In this document: piece by piece, positions 22,685-33,322 of the stretch
Layout: each line of letters opens with the position of its first letter
How positions within the stretch are numbered: position 1 is the stretch's first letter
Assembly: GCA_014607495.2 (NCBI GenBank)
Contig: CP053167.1
Location: 620,001 to 684,000 of the forward strand
Direction of reading: 5' to 3'
Source: Carposina sasakii
Taxonomy: Eukaryota; Arthropoda; Insecta; Lepidoptera; Carposinidae
DNA length: 64,000 nucleotides
The notes under the pieces: generated by a model
What the model was told of the DNA's origin: nothing
Database searches by the model: none
Seen by the model: only the letters and a program-made list of their open reading frames with translations
Program-made: the position numbers and the translations under genes

Positions 22685-22775
22685 AGAAAAGATCAAAATG
22701 ACAAGTCGCCAAGTAATGAAGGAGATGCAGCTGATGTATTCTGGTGAAGCCCCGCATCAACATGAGACAGGATCC
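22685..22775 (+). repeat. Repeat Y fragment
   Basis: Holds 'gaaggagatgcagctgatgt' and 'attctggtgaagccccgcat'. Confidence 0.5.
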
Positions 22776-23334
22776 TGAAAATTTAATTAAATTAGCTTGA
22801 CGTAGCATTCCCGTTTGTTCTGTTCCCGTGGAAATTTCGGAAAATTCTTTCTTATTGGATTATGTCATACACATAACACACCTTCCAAGTTTCAGGTCAC
22901 TAAGATCAACGGTCTGGACATGCATTAATTTGTCAGTCGTTCAGGACAGAGCATTTTTATATTTATAGAGTTATAATTTAATGTCAATTTTTATTTTATA
23001 CATCTGCATTTATACACCAACAGATGTGTTCAATATTTGAAATAATTACAAACATCTCTCAGTCTATATCAAAGCATTCCTTTATGTAGGTAACTTAGTC
23101 TGAGGAGGCGGTAAAGGTACATAAGTTTGTTTTTACTTAAGACCCGAAGTTTGATCAGTACCCAGATGTTAGACCAATTAATTATTATAGGTGTTTGTTA
23201 TGTTTCTTTTTGACTTATTTTATCAATATACACATTGTACTTTCAAAGCTCACGGTATTATCATTTCATCGGAAAATAACTCGAATTCAGATATCCATAA
23301 TATGTTGGACTTTGGAATGGAAATTAAAGTTTAA
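22776..23334. other. Stretch with no gene recognised
   Basis: No supported feature. Confidence 0.25.
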
Positions 23335-23405
23335 AAAATGTGAGTATACCTAAGTTCCCTGGCGAGGACATTTTGCTTAATATACCCGTTCTGTTACATT
23401 ATGTT
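23335..23405. mobile_element. MITE-A terminal remnant
   Basis: 'tttgcttaatatacccgttc' followed by 'tgttaca' matches the MITE-A right end. The upstream part is too diverged to delimit. Confidence 0.4.
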
Positions 23406-23861
23406 TATAAAATTATAGATTTTTTTTAGTAATGGCCTCATAACATGTGTCGGGCACAATAATTCTGCCAATGTCACGTAGAGTATAGAATTACTTACTA
23501 ACTTAATTATACATTTTTGAAAACTGAAATTATTGAATATCAACCCCGAAAAGTGCGTATAAACCTTTATGGGTAAATAAAAAAAACATTACTTACCGGA
23601 ATTCAAAACCGCTATCTGTTCTAACTAAGCATACAAATAACTTAGCTCGCGAATCTTCCAAAACGATCTACAAAGCTTAATTGTTTTAACTTAATTAAAA
23701 TGCTTGTCGTGACGTAAAGGGTCATTGCAGGTTTTGAGGTCAGTTTTGGTTCCCTTACTATGTTAATTGGGCATTATTATTTTAAATTTTAACACTGGAA
23801 TTTATGAAGCCTGAGTATGTTGTCTATAAAATTAATAGAGCATACTTATACATATTGTGTG
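23406..23861. other. Stretch with no gene recognised
   Basis: AT-rich, unassigned. Confidence 0.25.
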
Positions 23862-24040
23862 GCCAGAACTGCTGTATCATAAACGAGATCCCGCAGCCTC
23901 GTTTAGTATAGGGGACAGATGTAAAAGATCAGTGACAAGCAAGTATTGCCTGAGAGAACGCCCGAGCTCTGTCGACTCTTACGACATGCACGGAAGGAGA
24001 TACAGCTGATGTGTTCTAGTGGAGCCCCACATCATGAGAC
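23862..24040 (+). repeat. Repeat Y, near-complete copy
   Basis: Contains 'tgctgtatcataaacgagat', 'aaaagatcagtgacaagcaa', 'gtcgactcttacgacatgca' and 'gtgttctagtggagccccac' in family order. Confidence 0.6.
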
Positions 24041-24054
24041 TTTTAGAGAAAGAT

Positions 24055-24272
24055 ACATACATACATATATATAATCACGCATTTATCCCTTACGGGGTAG
24101 GCAGAGCACTTGGCCGATAGACCCACATGGTGCCACTTCTGACCAATTTTGAGGGTATAGTTGAGATGTACAAGTTCGGTTAGTAGTGACAGGTGGTCAG
24201 CCCATCGCCTACAAAACACTAAGACCCTCTTGTCCCTCTACTTGTACAGTATGCCCGGGAAGAGAAGCAGAG
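24055..24272 (-). mobile_element. SINE4, 5'-truncated
   Basis: The plus strand starts with (ATAC)n and 'taatcacgcatttatccctt' and stops after 'agtatgcccgggaagagaag', so the family's 5' end (right side) is missing. Confidence 0.65.
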
Positions 24273-24288
24273 AAAGATCTTAGACCAA

Positions 24289-24342
24289 TATATCTTGTTT
24301 ACATAATATATCTTGTTTACATAATATATCTTGTTTACATAA
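24289..24342. repeat. Three 18-bp direct repeats
   Basis: TATATCTTGTTTACATAA occurs three times without a mismatch, directly downstream of the truncated SINE4. Confidence 0.9.
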
Positions 24343-24649
24343 TGAAGTTTGTTAAAATCATATAGATAGATAGTATAAGTTTACCCATGAGAAATCACCA
24401 TATAATTTGTCGTCTCTCCTTTCCAAGTATACTCAGAATCAAAATAAATAGCCTAATAAAATAAAACAAAGTTAATTTTCACTCCCGCTTACACTTGATT
24501 AAGTGGACTACAGACATAGTATAAAAAGGGAATAAGACGTAACAATAAATTCTCGCTCGAACCTCATAAGGCTTCCGCGATAAAGGTACACGTGTCTACT
24601 AGGGTTGTCAACATATTTGACGTACAATAAAAGTGTGTAAGTTTATATA

Positions 24650-24903
24650 TAAATAAATAAATAAATAATAAATAAATATTCACACACTTCAGAACACATT
24701 GACCTAGTCCCACACTAAGATCCCTAAGGTCTTGTGTCGTGGGTACTAAGCAACGGTATATAAATACATAGATAAGTATATAAACATCCATGACTCGGAA
24801 AAAAATCGATATTCATCACATAAATGTTTGCACCTACCGGGATTCGAACCCAGGACCTATGGCGTCGCAGGCAGGGTCACTACCAACTACACCAATCGGC
24901 CGT
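24650..24903 (-). mobile_element. SINE1, full-length tRNA-derived SINE
   Basis: On the minus strand it starts GACGGCCGATTGGTGTAGTT, an A-box-like TGGTGTAGTTGG, followed about 40 bp later by the B-box-like GGTTCGAATCCCGG. The unrelated body ends in 'tgtgaatatttatttatt', an AT-rich tail of short repeats. Internal pol III promoters and an A-rich tail define the class. Confidence 0.82.
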
Positions 24904-24986
24904 CGAAATATATAGAATGTTCAAATTTAATTTTATTTGTCGATTGTAATTTTTTGAAATATAACTATTTATTTTAATTTTGTTAT

Positions 24987-25128
24987 GGTCTGTCAAGCAT
25001 AAGTTGGCGTTTCGGTGCTTTATGGCCAACGTGGAACTAACAACCGCGGCTAGGATCGCCTAAAGACGAAATCTAGGAGAACTGCTAAATCCAGTTATCC
25101 TTTATGTCAAAACCAGGTTTGACAGACC
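24987..25128. mobile_element. MITE-C, best copy
   Basis: GGTCTGTCA at 24987 and TGACAGACC at 25120-25128 are perfect inverted ends. The interior has 'tttatggccaacgtggaact' and 'cgcctaaagacgaaatctag', the complement of the copy at 13483-13628. Non-coding, 142 bp. Confidence 0.65.
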
Positions 25129-25139
25129 GCATGATTCTC

Positions 25140-25345
25140 CTATTAATCATCAGCCTAATTGCAGTCCACTGCTGCCACAAGTCAGCCATGGGGTTTTTGC
25201 CCATAGTCACCACACTGGGCAGGCGGGTTGGTGACCGCAATTTGTATTTTGGACTTTCGTCAACACGGGAGGCGCTGCTGCCCACCTCCCAGAAACCCTT
25301 AATCGCCTCGTGCGATACCCACGGGCAGACATGGGGTGATTCTAC
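25140..25345 (-). mobile_element. SINE3 copy
   Basis: 'cagcctaattgcagtccact', 'catagtcaccacactgggca', 'gggaggcgctgctgcccacc' and 'tacccacgggcagacatggg' follow in family order, tail end at the left. It abuts the MITE-C copy. The 140-residue ORF across it is spurious. Confidence 0.65.
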
Positions 25346-25374
25346 TATTACTGTGAGGTGTCATTGCTTGGGAG

Positions 25375-25512
25375 CGCCCAGCGACACTGTTATGAGTCGT
25401 GTGCGGGGCAATCACTATCTTATGAGCTGCATCTTTTTCCGTGCATATCGTAAGAGTCGACTAAGGAACATGGGTCACTATAGGATATCCTTCATGATTC
25501 TGCAGTTCTGGC
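25375..25512 (-). repeat. Repeat Y copy
   Basis: Inverted relative to 23862: 'cttatgagctgcatcttttt', 'ccgtgcatatcgtaagagtc' and 'ccttcatgattctgcagttc'. It ends four bases before a MITE-A copy. Confidence 0.5.
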
Positions 25513-25516
25513 TATG

Positions 25517-25749
25517 CAGGATGTAACAGAAAGGGTATTTTAAGCGAAAAGCTATGTTAATAGCCCACTATAGAGAACCTAATTCCAAAATTTGAGACTC
25601 AAAATCACATATTTATTTTTCAAGATTGTATTAACATTTGTTGTTTAGGAATTCTCCATACTATCTGGAAAAATAAACATGTGATTTCGAGTCTGAAATT
25701 TTGCCGGTATATAGCTTTTTGCTTAACAAACCCCTTTTATTACACCCTG
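25517..25749. mobile_element. MITE-A copy
   Basis: Left end CAGGATGTAACAGAAAGGGT, right end ...CCCTTTTATTACACCCTG with TATA to the right. The left flank is CTATG, so the left TATA has changed. It sits at the edge of a repeat Y copy. Confidence 0.8.
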
Positions 25750-25799
25750 TATAGCCTTATTTCGAGAACACAGCCGTATGTTTATGTATGTATAGTACC

Positions 25800-26004
25800 T
25801 GTATGGATGCATCCATGGATGTTTGTTACTCTTTCACGTAAAAGTGGCTGGAGCGATTTTAAAACAATTCGGTGCGGAGTTAGCTGACATCCTGTATAAA
25901 CACATATGCTACTTTTTATCCCGGGAAAATATTTTTATCCCGGGTAATTTCGACATTTTATTTTTTCTGCAGTCCACGCGGACGACGTTGTGGGCGTCCA
26001 CTAG
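25800..26004 (+). mobile_element. Helitron-1, 5'-truncated
   Basis: Runs from 'tgtatggatgcatccatgga' through 'tttatcccgggtaatttcga' to GGGCGTCCACTAG at 26004, followed by T. The first 30 bp of the family are missing. Confidence 0.7.
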
Positions 26005-26522
26005 TTTTACATATTTAAATTGAAATTTGTATATAGTTTTAGGTTAAGACATATTATTGATAGATACATAAATAGAAGCAAAGACCGAATTAGGTAGCAA
26101 AAATATGGAAAACACGCTTTCGTGAAACTGTGTTATTAAAAATCATTTGGTTTCAAAATACCAATAGTTTCATAAACTGTCATTTTTACAAATTCATGTC
26201 AACTAAGTACAATTAAATTTTACTTAGTTATTTTTGTCTGTTTACACAAGAAAATAATTTTAATGTCCTATTTGCACATAGCTAATTGCACCATTTGCCT
26301 GATATCCATCTCGAAGATCTAGAAAATAATAATCATGTAATATAGTCTATATTAAACAGGGCAGTGGCAACCCTAGCCGACAATTTGTAACATAGCAATC
26401 AGGACGTCCGTCTTTTATGTCTTCGAAGTAACATTAGTAAAGGGAATTAGTAATCAGAGGTGGGATATATAATCCTATATAACAGATGAATGTTTATCTA
26501 GAGTAACTGTTTCACAATTATA
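26005..26522. other. Stretch with a low-copy repeat
   Basis: 26355-26445 ('caaccctagccgacaatttg', 'taacatagcaatcag') is repeated in diverged form at 27533-27615. No gene is seen. Confidence 0.3.
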
Positions 26523-26782
26523 CAGAGCGTAACAAAAGGGGTATGTTGAGCGAAGAGCTATGTAAATAGCCCACTAAAAGGAACCTAACCACAAAATTTC
26601 AGACTCGAAATGATATGTTTATTTTTCCAGATAGTATGGCGAATTCCTATACAACTCAGGAATTTTTGTACAGTATTGAAAAATAAACATGCGATTTCGA
26701 GTCTCAAATTTTGGAAATAGGTTCTCTATAATGGGCTATTTACATAGCTTTTCGCTTAATATATCCATTCTGTTACACCCTG
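26523..26782. mobile_element. MITE-A copy
   Basis: Ends CAGAGCGTAACAAAAGGGGT and ...ATTCTGTTACACCCTG with TATA on both flanks. The inverted halves include 'agactcgaaatgatatgttt' and 'aaataaacatgcgatttcga'. Confidence 0.83.
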
Positions 26783-27894
26783 TATATAAGTGAAAATTTC
26801 ACTTTTTTGTAGTGGTATTTAATAATAATAATATTAAACTCACTGATTAATAACGATATCTCAGAGACTATGACACCTACAAAATGTTTAATTTAACAGG
26901 CACATTTTACGAAATTCCACCCCCAATGAGGTAAAACAGTGGTTGGATGTCAGTATGAATGTCCTATGTTTTTGAAGTATGGATTTAATTAAATTCCCAC
27001 GGGAATTCTAAACTTCACGTAGACAAAGTCGTGCCTAATGGTATAACTATATTTTTATATAGTCAGATCGATAGCGTTCACTGCTGGGCAAAGGCTTTTG
27101 AGTCCACACATCTCGGTTTTGTCCTACCGTCCACTCCGGTAGAAATGTAGTGCAGTCTGTAAGCTGGATCTTGTGGCATTAAATGACGCTAAAATTGGAT
27201 GCTAAAATGATTGCATTTCCTTTTGAATTTGTATTGGGGGAGGCCTATGTACAGCAGAGAACTTTATGTGAATGAAATCATGTATAGGTAGAGAAAAGAG
27301 ACATAAAACGATCCCACAATGTAAAATGAATCTCTCAATCTGAATTATTTATCATCTACGACTTGTATTGCTATCAGTTTTTTTTTTACCAATACCAGAA
27401 ATTGGGCACTTTCTAAAGCCTGCTCGTCATTTACGACTGAATAAAAAAACTGAATATTGCAACCATTATTAGAAAGAATTTGATGTTCTTCAGTTCATGT
27501 AATGTATGTATTTATATATATTTCTGATGTGTGCCAACCCTAATCAACCTACGATTTGTAACATAACAATCAGACGACACGTTATTGCCTCCCATTTGTA
27601 TACCTTCAGTGTAACATTAGTAATAACTGTAATGTTACATTGCTACATTTTATGAGTAACATGTTACAGGAACGGTGTATCCCTTTACAAAGTGGCAGAT
27701 ACGAGTAGTTTGTCTTTGTTTCTGGGTTGTTAATAATGATATTCGCGGGTATATTAAATCTCGTATATTATTTTGCAGGTTATATATGTCGTGGGTATAC
27801 AAGTATGTGAAATATATAAATACATAGATTACTGGCGTATGCTCACGACTTCGCTTGCGTAAACTTGGGAATTCCAATTGATTCATAAACCGTT
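26783..27894. other. Mostly unassigned AT-rich stretch
   Basis: Short traces only: a Helitron-like 3' remnant ('cgtagacaaagtcgtg', near 27018), a diverged 'gttcactgctgggcaaaggc' LINE/SINE-like piece near 27077, and another Helitron-end trace 'cacgacttcgcttgcgt' near 27844. No coding region is supported. Confidence 0.35.
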
Positions 27895-28138
27895 TAACCG
27901 ACTTCCAAAAAAAGAGAGATCTTCTTCGGTACGATAATTTTATAAATTAATGTTATGTATATTAAATGGTAGGTATGCTTCCAGGTTGGACCCATATTCA
28001 GGACATCAGGACCTGATGATGGGATCCTGGAGAAATCGAGGGCAATCTTCAAATATTGTAGGCAGGTGTCGTGATGGATAGAACTCTTTATGGTCTACAG
28101 TGAGCCCGAGTTTTCACTTATTAGGAGTGAAGTCGGTT
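27895..28138. mobile_element. MITE-E, inverted AACCGACTTC ends
   Basis: Starts AACCGACTTCC and ends GAAGTCGGTT, a perfect 10-bp terminal inverted repeat around about 220 bp of non-coding DNA. A single copy in this window; the end sequence resembles a common lepidopteran repeat, by memory only. Confidence 0.5.
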
Positions 28139-28175
28139 TTTCTTTCTTAAAAAAAATCAGTTTCTTTACAAAATA

Positions 28176-28420
28176 CATTAAACATTGTGCTGAGGGATTC
28201 AGCTTTGTTTGCCGAGATTTGGCTAGTGTATAGCTATCGGGATGAAAAATAACGTTGCCAATATGTAATTTAGAAAAGAGATGGTAAAATTCGTCATCCG
28301 AGTAATTGACCCGGTGGCTTAGTGTTTAGAGCGGCTGGCACGGTTTTTAGTGGTCGTGGGTTCGATTCCCACTCGGGTGAAGAATTTTTTCCATTTCTTT
28401 ATTAATAATTTTAAAATACA
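28176..28420 (+). repeat. Repeat T, with an internal tRNA-like domain (GGCTGG form)
   Basis: A 130-bp 5' module ('cattgtgctgagggattcag' ... 'tcgtcatccgagtaat') precedes a tRNA-like segment at 28307-28380, then comes a short AT-rich 3' module ('tttctttattaataatttta'). The tRNA-like part has outer ends TGACCCG and CGGGTGA, a D-arm-like GGCTTAGTGTTTAGAGC and a T-arm GTGGGTTCGATTCCCAC. The anticodon region does not fold into a normal arm, so it is not a functional tRNA gene. Confidence 0.6.
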
Positions 28421-28429
28421 TTTTGTTTT

Positions 28430-28472
28430 TCTTTCTAAAGCCTACATGGATGGAGTCGCGGGCGTTCACTAG
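28430..28472 (+). mobile_element. Helitron 3'-end fragment
   Basis: 'catggatggagtcgcgggcg' followed by TTCACTAG and T matches the last 40 bp of Helitron-1 only. Confidence 0.45.
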
Positions 28473-28682
28473 TAAGCACATAAGTAAGAGTGTTAGTGTG
28501 CAACGACGCGTGTCCGCCTCCAGGAGTTACAAACAAGTGGGTAACAACAAAAACAATGTTTAGCAGCTTTTGCCTTAATTATGGCGGGCTGAAAATGTTT
28601 TCATGGCCCCGATATACTTGGATTACAAGTAAATAAATAGTTATTTAAATATTAACTTAACTAAATATTAATAATTAAAGTT

Positions 28683-28948
28683 ACATACATACATACATAT
28701 AATCACGCCTTTATCCTTTACGGGGTAGGCAGAGCACCAAGGGCCGATAGAACCACATGGTGCCACTTCTGACCAATTTTGAGGGTATAGTAGAGATGTA
28801 CAAGTTCGGTTAGTAGTGACAGGTGGTCAGCCCATCGCCTACAAAACACCAAGACCCTCTTGTCCCTCTACTGACTTGTACAGTATGCCCGGGAAGAGAA
28901 GCAGCTGTAGTATTATACTTTTTTTTTCACTCCCAGAGCAGCATAGTT
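28683..28948 (-). mobile_element. SINE4, full-length
   Basis: The plus strand begins (CATA)n and 'taatcacgcctttatccttt' and ends 'cactcccagagcagcatag' at the family's 5' boundary. Internal landmarks are complete, including 'aagaccctcttgtccctcta'. Best reference copy in the window. Confidence 0.7.
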
Positions 28949-29103
28949 AAAGTTAATCTAACAGATTTACAAGGAAGCACAAAAAAGGGAACAGCTGATT
29001 TTTTTTTATATATTTCGGAGTCAGTCCCATAGTGAAAGTTGTTTCTTCTTACCTGCCTAGTTTTGTGTTAAAAGATAATCACAAATTTTAAATAGACCTT
29101 ATA

Positions 29104-29362
29104 GAGGATGTAACAAAAAGGGTATGTTAAGCGAAAAGCTATGTAAATAGCCCACTATAGACAACCTATCTACAAAATTTAAGATTCGAAATCACAGTTT
29201 TATTTTTCAAGATTGTATTAAAATTCCTGAGATATTTAAAAATTCTCCTACTATCCGGAAAAATAAACATGTGATTTCGGGTCCCAAATTTTGTGGATAG
29301 GTTCTCTACAGTGGGCTATTCATATAGCTTTTCGCTTAACATACCCTTTCTGTTACACCCTG
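29104..29362. mobile_element. MITE-A copy
   Basis: Left end GAGGATGTAACAAAAAGGGT (first base mutated), right end ACCCTTTCTGTTACACCCTG, TATA on both flanks. The halves are nearly complementary. Confidence 0.8.
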
Positions 29363-29814
29363 TATAATAACATTGTATGCAACAAGCAATAAAATAGTAT
29401 CATGTAAAGGAGAATTTACTTAGCCAGTGGGTTAACCAGTCTTTTTACAACTTTGTAACCAGTTTAAACAACATAAAGACAAATTTTCGAGACAATTTTG
29501 CTGCCGCTGCACAATATAGGTACCTACACTGGTAGTAAAAACGTCAAAAAACCCAATTTAGATTTTACTACGTTGTACATAGAACCTAACTTTGGTTTAC
29601 TTTATATACCTACCCAACTTTATATTAAGCAATAGAATCAAGTTTAGGATAAAAATGAACAGAATACGGAGTCCAAAAGTTTATCGTAAAGTTACGCATG
29701 TAAAAAATATCTAAATGTGTGTCAACTTCGAGTTTTAATAAGACAAAAAATACATTGCACTCTTTATATTATTTACAAGTAAATTAAATGCTTGCTACGG
29801 GATTAACTTATAGA
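29363..29814. other. Stretch with no gene recognised
   Basis: AT-rich, unassigned. Confidence 0.25.
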
Positions 29815-29990
29815 CTGAGGTTAAACACCCTCACCCTCACGGCGGCGGTCCGTGAAGTACGTACATACATAATTACGCTCATTATCCCCCAAAGAGATTG
29901 GGGAGTAGTGTGCAAATTACACACCCTCTCACCAGTTAGCCTATTAAGTCCCACGTGGTAAGGGGTGAGCCTACCGCCGGTTTTCGGGCA
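29815..29990 (-). repeat. SINE/LINE-like fragment
   Basis: 'gtacatacataattacgctc' and 'agattggggagtagtgtgca' resemble a tail of the same type as SINE4, with (CATA)-like repeats followed by a block of more complex, GC-richer sequence to 'ctaccgccggttttcgggca'. A single copy here. Confidence 0.35.
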
Positions 29991-29997
29991 TAAATAT

Positions 29998-30305
29998 AAC
30001 AAAATAAATAAATTTATAAAACACTTCTGCGTAATATAATCCGTTAGGATATGGTTGATCATTCATTAAAACATTGTGCTGAGGGATTCAGCTTTGTATA
30101 CCGAGATTTGGCTAGTGTATAGCTATCGGGGTGAAAAAATAACGTTGCCATAAATGTAATGTAAAAGGAGATTAAAAGAGAGAGAAGTTAGTTGACCCGA
30201 TATCTCAGTCGGTTAGAGCGAAAGCACGGTTTGCGAGAGGTCATGAGTTCAAATCTCACTCGGGTGAAAAATTTTGTCATTTCTTTATTAATAATTTTTA
30301 TAATA
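29998..30305 (+). repeat. Repeat T, with an internal tRNA-like domain (AAAGCACGG form)
   Basis: The 5' module extends further left than at 28 kb, sharing 'cgttaggatatggttgatc' with the copy at 33.7 kb. The tRNA-like segment at 30193-30267 has outer ends TGACCCG and CGGGTGA, a D-arm-like ATCTCAGTCGGTTAGAGCG and a T-loop-like GTTCAAATC, but its central part (AAAGCACGGTTTGCGAGAGG) differs from the 28 kb and 33.9 kb copies. Confidence 0.6.
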
Positions 30306-30639
30306 AATACAACAATCTAAGCAACCGGTAATTAAATGTTTCCGTGCCATTCTAAATAGGTATTAAAAGCTTTTTAGCGTCCGCAAAGTAAATAGGAATA
30401 AAAGACGACAAACACTTGTAACAATAAAACCTGTAGGAACTATGTAACTTAACTTAACACTAATAAAGTTGTAGTAACTATATTTCCCGATAGTCAGCTA
30501 GTTTATGTCGATAAAAGAAGTTTTACCGCAGCTTAGTAACTTTGGAATACAATAAACGTTAGGTTACAAGGTTCCGCTTATGTCCTTAAATGAGACAGAG
30601 GGCATCCATAGATCTCCGCAGGTTACAAGGTTCATCATT
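30306..30639. other. Stretch with no gene recognised
   Basis: AT-rich, unassigned. Confidence 0.25.
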
Positions 30640-30800
30640 TTCAGCCTTGAGAAGTCCACTGCTGATTATAGGCCTCCCCCAACAACCTCCATTCCGACTG
30701 GTCGGAAGCAGCCTGCATCCTACCGATCCGCGACCTTGGCCAGGTCGTCCGTTCATCTAGCGGGTGGCCTTCCTACGCTGTGTTTGCCGATACGTGGTAT
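30640..30800 (-). pseudogene. RTE-type LINE C-terminal fragment
   Basis: The minus strand encodes IPRIGKHSVGRPPAR, a stop, then TDDLAKVADR, the C-terminal RTE motif also seen at 50.8 kb. It is followed by the LINE tail 'gttgggggaggcctataatc'. Heavily 5'-truncated. Confidence 0.65.
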
Positions 30801-30879
30801 CTACTCTTACAAGGTTATAAGGTTACCTGTGGTAATTACCATAAGAGCTTCATTAGAATATATCACATAAGAAATGGAG

Positions 30880-31017
30880 TAGGCAGAACTGCAACATCAC
30901 GAAGGTACAAGATCAGTGATAGGTTGCTATGTGTTCGCATGAGGGAACGCCCCTGAGTTCCTTAGTCGACTCTTACAACTTGCGCGGAAGGATATGCAGC
31001 TGATCTGTTCTAGTTCT
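30880..31017 (+). repeat. Repeat Y copy
   Basis: 'aactgcaacatcacgaaggt', 'agtcgactcttacaacttgc' and 'ggatatgcagctgatctgtt' follow in order. A second, inverted piece ('atgatcccgtagttctgct') lies at 31075-31128. Confidence 0.5.
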
Positions 31018-31153
31018 GATATATTATTGAAAACAATATTCGGCTACGCTTGACGTGGCTGTGGTATTTCTTTAATGATCCCGTAGTTCTGCTTACCGTA
31101 TTTCGAGAATACAACTGTGTAGGTATACGACCATTAAGTAAATAAATTTAACT

Positions 31154-31443
31154 TATGATGATGATCTCCGACCGTATTTCGGCCAAGGCAACCAACCTCT
31201 ACGGATATTGGCTAGGCACGCAGAAATTATAGTGCACAAGTGTGTGCGCAAACACAGATGCACTCTCTATTCCGTTACTCTCATAGTCCGATGGGACGGA
31301 AAGCCGACACGATCGGAGAGAGATCAGGCGCAGGACCAACGGTTTTACGTGCTTTCCGAGGCACGAGCTAAGTGACAATTTTGCAACATTATCTCTGTAC
31401 ATGCTTGGAAGGTGCACGTCTTAACCACTGGGCTATCACCGCT
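31154..31443 (-). mobile_element. SINE2 copy with an internal deletion
   Basis: On the minus strand it begins 'agcggtgatagcccagtggt', an A-box-like start, then jumps from the head to 'cagagataatgttgcaaaat', so the B-box segment present at 37912 is deleted. The body and the (ATC)n tail are intact. Confidence 0.72.
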
Positions 31444-31479
31444 TCTTACTACCGCAATATAATTTATATTCTACTAGTG

Positions 31480-31745
31480 AACGCCTCAGTGAAGCCGCGT
31501 GGTGCCGGCAGAGTAGAGTTTGTACCACCCGATGCCAGCCCGTGGGTATCGTACGAGGCGATTAAGGGTTTTCGGAAGGTGGGCAGCAGCGCCTCCCGTG
31601 CTGACAACATAGTCCGAAAATCACACTGCGGTCACCAACCTGCCTGCCCAGCGTGGTGACTATGGGTAAAACTCCCCTGTGGCAGTAGCTTTGTGGCATG
31701 CCCTGGGGGAGGCCTACGTCTAGCAGTGGACTGCGATAGGCTGAC
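31480..31745 (+). mobile_element. SINE3 copy
   Basis: 'aagccgcgtggtgccggcag', 'ggtgggcagcagcgcctccc', 'gcccagcgtggtgactatgg' and the RTE-like tail 'gtctagcagtggactgcgat' in order. Close to full length. Confidence 0.68.
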
Positions 31746-32196
31746 AACGACGAATGCCTGACAAATAAAAAAAATATTTATTTATTCAATTACTAAATCT
31801 AAAACTAGATACAACATTCCACAAAACTATTACTTGCGTATTTATAATATTAGTAAGGAAGGGTTATAATGAAAAGTGGTTCAATGTTATTCAATCCAGT
31901 GATCCAATTTCATCCAGAATGTCTGTATTACTTCTCTTATTAGAGCTTAAGCAGCATATAATAGGAATCCTCAACAAATTCTCTATTTGCGAGATATTCT
32001 CGCAACAAAAGTATATCAATTTAAAAGTTTCTCGTTTACTCTAAGGTTAGTGATAAAGTTTTGATCAAAGCAAAAGATACGAATAACAAAGTATTTGTTT
32101 TTTTTTCTTTAGCTTGTTTCTTATTGTAGACTTATTTTAAATGTTTATATTTAATATTATTTATGCCTTAAGTAACTTTACAAATATGTTATGAAA
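31746..32196. other. Stretch with no gene recognised
   Basis: AT-rich, unassigned. Confidence 0.25.
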
Positions 32197-32428
32197 CTAG
32201 TGGACGCCCGCGACTTCGTCCGCGTGGACTGCAAAAAAAAAAACAAAATGTCGAAATTATCCAGGATAAAAATATTTTCCCGGGATAAAATGTAGCCTAT
32301 ATCCAGGGTGTCAGCTAACTCCATACCAAATTTTTTGAATCGCTCCAGGCGTCTTTACGTGAAAGAGTAACAAACACCCATCGATCCATCCATACTCACA
32401 AACTTTCGCGCTTATAATATTAGTAGGA
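32197..32428 (-). mobile_element. Helitron-1, full-length
   Basis: The plus strand starts CTAGTGGACGCCCGCGACTT and ends 'ttataatattagtagga', so the minus strand opens TCCTACTAATATTATAAGCG and closes with CTAG, flanked by A and T. Hairpin and (CCAT)n tract present. Confidence 0.77.
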
Positions 32429-32567
32429 TTTTCAACAACAGCAAATAAAGTTTACTTTTAAATTAATAATATTTGGAATCACCTATTTTTCCAAACAATA
32501 TACATAATTAATAATTTATAGCAATGCAATACAAAAATAAGGAAGTTTAAAACATTTACATGTTGGT

Positions 32568-32757
32568 TTATTGCGCCGCTGCTGCAGTGCGTCGGGCATA
32601 TTTGCGGACGCGCATGTTGATGGTTTTGATGCAATATTGCGTAAACGTTGCGCGGCGATACTCGGCAGAATACGGGCCAGTTCCAATAGCATCCTGTCCG
32701 TCATAGCGAGCAGGGTGGATAGTCGATATGTGGGCCATTGGGTTGACTTGCATGCCC
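32568..32757 (-). CDS. Candidate terminal coding exon, unrecognised gene
   Basis: A minus-strand frame of 61 codons from ATG at 32753 ends in TAA at 32568-32570. Base composition rises well above the AT-rich surroundings only across this segment. The frame has balanced amino-acid use (begins MQVNPMAHISTIHPARYDGQ, ends RRTAAAAQ) unlike the Phe/Ile/Lys-rich chance ORFs of the window. Just upstream on that strand, CATCTTAG could be a splice acceptor, which would make this the last exon of a minus-strand gene whose other exons lie at higher coordinates or beyond the window. No matching repeat was seen. Product unknown; the two other frames open here are shadows. Confidence 0.5.
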
Positions 32758-33022
32758 CTAAGATGGTCACATCATATTAATTTAATTTCTATCCCATTTC
32801 ATTGTGTTGTTTTTGTATGATGATATAATATAATTATACTAACATAGTTTTCATAAGTCTATTGTTACTAACCTATTATGGATTACTTATTCTTTATTCC
32901 TTATTGTACACAGAAAATATATAGCAGGTAATTATATAACATAGATAATGTACAAAGGCGAGCTTATCTCTTAAAGAGATTTCTTCCAGCAAACCAGTTG
33001 GGATAGAGAATATATTACAATC
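32758..33022. other. Unassigned, AT-rich
   Basis: If 32568-32757 is an exon, this would be the adjoining intron. No other feature seen. Confidence 0.25.
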
Positions 33023-33051
33023 CACACACACACACATATATATATATATAA
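33023..33051. repeat. (CA)n(TA)n microsatellite
   Basis: Seven CA dinucleotides run directly into a TA tract. Confidence 0.9.
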
Positions 33052-33322
33052 AATAAACATTCATATTAAAAAATTATAATCTTATTGTCCGAAATAAATG
33101 ATTTATTATTATTATTATAAGTAAAGCATGGTTTTTATACTCTTACACGGACGAAGTCATGGGCGAGAGCTAATATTATTACACAACTCGACGTCAGGTG
33201 CTAAGGCTTCAAACCGACGATAAACTTCGCGCAAACATCGTAAAAGTTCTCGGATATAACCTTATAAAGACATCAAAACATGGCACCTAACATTTATTAA
33301 ACATTTCCTTTATTAATAATAG

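Noticed and set aside
25104..25526. 140-residue plus-strand ORF
   Set aside because: It reads through MITE-C, SINE3 and repeat Y in turn; its peptide recurs in pieces at other repeat copies.
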